A stretch of 64,000 nucleotides of DNA from an uncultured Treponema sp. (lineage in GTDB: Bacteria; Spirochaetota; Spirochaetia; Treponematales; Treponemataceae). Below the pieces are notes generated by a model. It saw nothing but the letters and a program-made list of their open reading frames with translations, made no database searches and was not told the origin of the DNA. Of the stretch, positions 61,044-64,000 are shown in pieces (the first letter of the stretch is position 1; each line of letters starts with the position of its first letter). The DNA is taken from contig CAMHMJ010000005.1 in the NCBI GenBank assembly GCA_946186185.1, forward strand, positions 1 to 64,000. Reading direction: 5' to 3'. The position numbers were made by a program, and so were the translations under genes.

Positions 61044-61598
61044 ATGAAGCATATAACTTTTATATTTAATACAATTTTAATATCACTCCTTATATCTTCC
61101 TGCCATTATGAAGCAGCAGAGCCAAGTGGTCCTGATTCAATTCCTCCACAATGTATACAGATTGACTTTAATTTGTCCATTGAAGATTGTTTTTCAAAAA
61201 AAGAGATACCAGAAGGTTTAAAGGCTGACGGTTTTTCAGTGTTTGAAAATAAATCTGGAATAAAAAGTATTGTGTGTGAAGGTGATGTTTATTTTTTTAA
61301 GGAGGAAACTTCTGATAAGATTACAGCTTTGAAAATAGAAGGAAACAATAAAGGTAAAATTACAATACACAATGATAATGGTTATGGAACTTTGTATATT
61401 TTGGTTTCACCATTGAAGAATCAGAAGACTGATTTAAATGTTTCTTATTTTAATTCAAAAAATCCCGATTTTTTAGGCAACGGTTGTATTTCTGTTAGCA
61501 AAAATGAGGTTGTGCCAATAGGATTGCATGGTTGTTCTTTGAGCATTTCGGTTGATAATGAGGATGAGCTTCTTATTTATTCTATTGAGGGAAAATAA
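61044..61598 (+). CDS. Lipoprotein of unknown function paired with the C10 protease
   Basis: A 184-residue product with a lipoprotein signal (FNTILISLLISSC, C20), then a beta-rich domain with several cysteines (C37, C49, and more near 74 and 148). It lies 12 bases after the protease in the same AT-rich composition and probably the same transcript. Small secreted partners next to C10 proteases are in some cases their inhibitors (streptococcal Spi; Bacteroides inhibitor genes), but I see no recognisable inhibitor motif, so this is only a guess from position. Confidence 0.8.
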   Translation: MKHITFIFNTILISLLISSCHYEAAEPSGPDSIPPQCIQIDFNLSIEDCFSKKEIPEGLKADGFSVFENKSGIKSIVCEGDVYFFKEETSDKITALKIEGNNKGKITIHNDNGYGTLYILVSPLKNQKTDLNVSYFNSKNPDFLGNGCISVSKNEVVPIGLHGCSLSISVDNEDELLIYSIEGK

Positions 61599-61698
61599 AT
61601 TTCTCGTTTTGTAGAAATAACCTTTGTAGGGCTCTGTTAGTAATAAAAAGCCACTTCTAAAGTTTCATTTTAAAGCTGTCGGAATCAAAAAAATCCAT

Positions 61699-61727
61699 TT
61701 TACAAAACTTCGCGGATAATTTACAAT
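61699..61727 (+). promoter_or_regulatory. Predicted rnf promoter (leaderless start)
   Basis: TTTACA (61699-61704), a 17-base spacer and TACAAT (61722-61727). The likely ATG at 61736 is eight bases after the -10 box and has no Shine-Dalgarno. A TTG at 61730 is in frame but would lie upstream of the expected transcription start. Confidence 0.65.
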
Positions 61728-61735
61728 GATTGGAT

Positions 61736-63124
61736 ATGAAACTGCATACTTTTAAGGGTGGTATTCACCCAAGGGAAATGAAGGAGCTTTCTGAAAAGTG
61801 TCCTGTAACTTCCTGCATGCCTAAGAGTAAAACCGTCACCATTCCTTTGACTATGGGTGGCGCTCCTAATGCTCTTTTAGTTAATGTTGGAGACCAGGTG
61901 GCAAAGGGTCAGATTATTGCCAATGGGGATAAATTTATGAACTGCCCGGTTCATTCGTCTGTGGCAGGAACCGTGAAGAAAATCTCAAAATGTCTTGCCC
62001 CAGGGGGAGTGGAAGTTCCCTGCGTTGTAATTCAGGCGGACGATACTGACCGGACCGATTATATGGACGTTTTAGATCCTTTTACCTGCGAAGTAAGCGA
62101 AGCCTTAAAAAGGGTTCGGGATGCTGGTATCGTTGGTATGGGTGGAGCAAGCTTTCCGTGTCATGTAAAGCTGAATGTTCCTAAGGACAAGGAAGTTCAC
62201 TTTGTGCTTGTAAACGCCGCTGAGTGTGAACCTTATCTTACCTGTGACCAGCGTACGATGGAAGAAAATACTGACAAGGTTATAGACGGCCTTTTAATTG
62301 TCCTTCGTCTTACAGGTGCTAAAGGAATTATTGCCCTTGAAGACAATAAAAAATATTTAAAGCCCCTTCTTGAAGACGAAATAGTTAAGAAAAATGCCTC
62401 GGATAAAATTTCAGTTTTCCTTGTAAAAACAAAATATCCTCAGGGTTCTGAGAAATTTATCGTTTCTGCCTGTCTTGGAGTGGAAATCCCAAGCGGAAAG
62501 CTTCCGGCGGATGCAGGGGCTGTTATCTGCAATGTTGGTACGGTTTGCGCCATAAGCGACGCCTTCAGACTTGGTAAGCCTCTCATTGAACGAAGCCTTA
62601 CTATCAGCGGCGGAGCGGTTACAAAGCCGTGCAATATCAGGGTTCCTGTGGGAACTTTAATCAGTGACCTGGTGCCGGAGGTTTTTGAAGTAAAAGAAGA
62701 CTGTGCAAAAATCATTTCTGGTGGTCCGATGATGGGCTTTGCAATGCCGTCTTACGATTTCCCGGTTCAGAAAGGTACCAGCGGGGTTACTTTTCTTACG
62801 GAAAAAGAGACCGTTCTTTTTGAGGAAGATCCGTGTATTTCCTGCGGAAGCTGTGTTGCCACCTGTGCAATGCGCCTAAGTCCTGTTCTTATTAAGCGGG
62901 AACTGGAAGCGGGTAATATCGAAAAGGCAAAGAAGTTTGGTCTTATGGACTGTATTGAATGCGGCTGCTGTGCATTTGTCTGTCCTTCCCACATAAAGCT
63001 TGTTCAGCGGGTTCGTCTTGGAAAAGGCATTGTGCGAAAGCAGATGGCTGAAGAGCGTGCTAAAAAAGAAGCAGAGGCTCGTGCGGCTGAAGCAAAAGAA
63101 GCAGCAAAAGTGGAGGCAAAGTAA
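61736..63124 (+). CDS. rnfC: Rnf electron transport complex subunit C
   Basis: The Rnf complex couples electron flow between ferredoxin and NAD+ to ion pumping across the membrane. RnfC carries the NADH/FMN site and iron-sulfur clusters. The 462-residue product has GGIHPRE, a biotinyl-like region (VGDQVAKGQIIA, CPVHSSVAGTVKKI), GIVGMGGASFPCHVKL (nucleotide-binding), NAAECEPYLTCD, and two 4Fe-4S motifs: CISCGSCVATC and CIECGCCAFVC. An Ala/Glu/Lys-rich tail ends it. The stop overlaps rnfD by one base. Treponemes are thought to use Rnf in flavin-based energy metabolism. Confidence 0.95.
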   Translation: MKLHTFKGGIHPREMKELSEKCPVTSCMPKSKTVTIPLTMGGAPNALLVNVGDQVAKGQIIANGDKFMNCPVHSSVAGTVKKISKCLAPGGVEVPCVVIQADDTDRTDYMDVLDPFTCEVSEALKRVRDAGIVGMGGASFPCHVKLNVPKDKEVHFVLVNAAECEPYLTCDQRTMEENTDKVIDGLLIVLRLTGAKGIIALEDNKKYLKPLLEDEIVKKNASDKISVFLVKTKYPQGSEKFIVSACLGVEIPSGKLPADAGAVICNVGTVCAISDAFRLGKPLIERSLTISGGAVTKPCNIRVPVGTLISDLVPEVFEVKEDCAKIISGGPMMGFAMPSYDFPVQKGTSGVTFLTEKETVLFEEDPCISCGSCVATCAMRLSPVLIKRELEAGNIEKAKKFGLMDCIECGCCAFVCPSHIKLVQRVRLGKGIVRKQMAEERAKKEAEARAAEAKEAAKVEAK

Positions 63125-64000
63125 TGGCTCAGAACGGATACTATCTTTCATCAAGTCCTCATTTTTCCATGAAACTTTCTACACAGATGATAATGCTGTG
63201 TGTAATTCTTTCTTTGATACCGGAATGTATAAGCGGAATCGTGGTATTCGGTTTCCGCTCTCTTCTGGTTATTCTGACGGCTGCTTTGAGTGCTGTTGCG
63301 GCTGAAGCCCTGTTTCAGGTGTGCACAAAGCAGAAAATCACCGTAAAAAACCTTAGTGCGGCTCTTTCCGGAGTTCTTCTGGCTCTTGTGTGCCCGCCGA
63401 CGATTCCTCTGTGGATGGTTGCCCTGGGAAGTGTTGTTGCAATGGTTGTTGCCAAAGGTCTTTTTGGCGGAATCGGAAGCAACGTTTTTAACCCGGCTCT
63501 TACGGGGCGTGCATTCCTTGTAATCAGTTTTCCTGGTGCAATGGGGGCTTCCTGGCTTTTACCAAAAACTGCCGTAAAAGCAGGCCTTGAAGCAAGTGGT
63601 GCTGCAGGCGGTGCCTTTGACGCAATTACTTCTGCCACCGTTTTAAGCCGTGTAAAAGGCGGAACTCTGGAAGATTTCAATTTTATGCAGTATTTCCTTG
63701 GAAACAGGGCAGGCTGTATCGGCGAAACAAGCATTCTCCTGATTTTGATTTCTTTCCTGTTCCTATTGGTTTCTCACATTATTGACTGGCGCGCACCGGT
63801 TTCAATGGTTTTGACCTTTGTCTGCTGTACTTTCCTTGCTTCAATTTCCAAGGGCCTGAATGCAGCTGCCCTTGATGTTCTTACAGGGGTTCTTACCGGA
63901 GGACTTTTGTTTGGAGCCGTTTTTATGGTTACCGACTATGCTACTGCTCCTGTTACAAAGCCCGGCCGACTTGTTTTTGGTGCAGGCTGCGGTCTTATTA
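63124..64000 (+). CDS. rnfD: Rnf electron transport complex subunit D (3' end beyond window)
   Basis: The frame opens with ATG at 63124 (sharing the last base of the rnfC stop, TAATG) and stays open to the window edge. The visible 292 residues begin MAQNGYYLSSSPHFSMKL, with many membrane segments and FNPALTGRAFLVISFP. The covalent FMN site is present: FDAITSATVL (near residue 162), where the Thr binds FMN by phosphodiester. VTDYATAPVTKPGRLVFGAG near the end is typical. It is the membrane subunit of Rnf, and the remaining subunits should follow. Confidence 0.93.
   Translation, partial: MAQNGYYLSSSPHFSMKLSTQMIMLCVILSLIPECISGIVVFGFRSLLVILTAALSAVAAEALFQVCTKQKITVKNLSAALSGVLLALVCPPTIPLWMVALGSVVAMVVAKGLFGGIGSNVFNPALTGRAFLVISFPGAMGASWLLPKTAVKAGLEASGAAGGAFDAITSATVLSRVKGGTLEDFNFMQYFLGNRAGCIGETSILLILISFLFLLVSHIIDWRAPVSMVLTFVCCTFLASISKGLNAAALDVLTGVLTGGLLFGAVFMVTDYATAPVTKPGRLVFGAGCGLI

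Overview
The window looks like chromosome from a spirochaete of the genus Treponema, probably a host- or gut-associated species (moderate GC, not assignable to a species from sequence alone). The evidence is a fructose-bisphosphate aldolase gene beside two flaA periplasmic-flagellar sheath genes, the gene order mraZ-rsmH-ftsL-murF-ftsW-ftsQ-ftsA-ftsZ-xerC-TPR-dprA-topA, which I recall as treponemal, a large membrane-anchored TPR protein like the spirochaetal flagellar collar proteins, many lipoproteins, and an Rnf complex.

Layout: 1-7 kb holds protein export and core metabolism (secD, secF, ispH, ndk, gpsA, ffh). 7-19 kb is an envelope region of secreted or membrane proteins: a CBM48-like protein, a SPOR-domain protein, the 1526-residue TPR protein, a lipid-kinase-like protein, a DUF2259-like protein and several unknowns. 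19-25 kb holds an acyl-CoA synthetase, malQ, miaA, a 72-residue protein and tatD. 25-37 kb holds lepB, secA, lipoproteins and membrane proteins, a Nudix hydrolase, a NeuB-family synthase and hisS. 37-40 kb is the fba/flaA region. 40-54 kb is the division and cell-wall cluster. 54-59.5 kb holds a DHH phosphoesterase, a DUF1295 membrane protein, a DEAD-box helicase and an ABC-F protein. 59.5-61.7 kb is an AT-rich island with a streptopain-like (C10) cysteine protease lipoprotein and a second lipoprotein. 61.7 kb to the end is rnfC and a truncated rnfD. I recognised no tRNA, rRNA, CRISPR array, transposase or prophage.

Several pathways recur. SecD, SecF, SecA, LepB and Ffh supply the export machinery used by the many lipoproteins and sheath proteins encoded here. 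The dcw cluster covers division from transcriptional control (MraZ and its boxes) to the Z ring (FtsA, FtsZ) and chromosome handling (XerC-like recombinase, TopA, DprA).

The most unusual non-coding content is: (1) a family of three intergenic inverted-repeat elements with shared ends and variable cores (7.1, 10.7 and 40.0 kb); (2) at least eight genes whose predicted -10 box lies only 7-9 bases before the start codon with no Shine-Dalgarno, implying leaderless mRNAs; (3) heptamer tandem repeats of one sequence family at two distant loci in opposite orientation; (4) two hairpins about 100 bp apart with the same loop but different, still complementary stems. All of these rest on reading the sequence by eye; no search or folding program was run.
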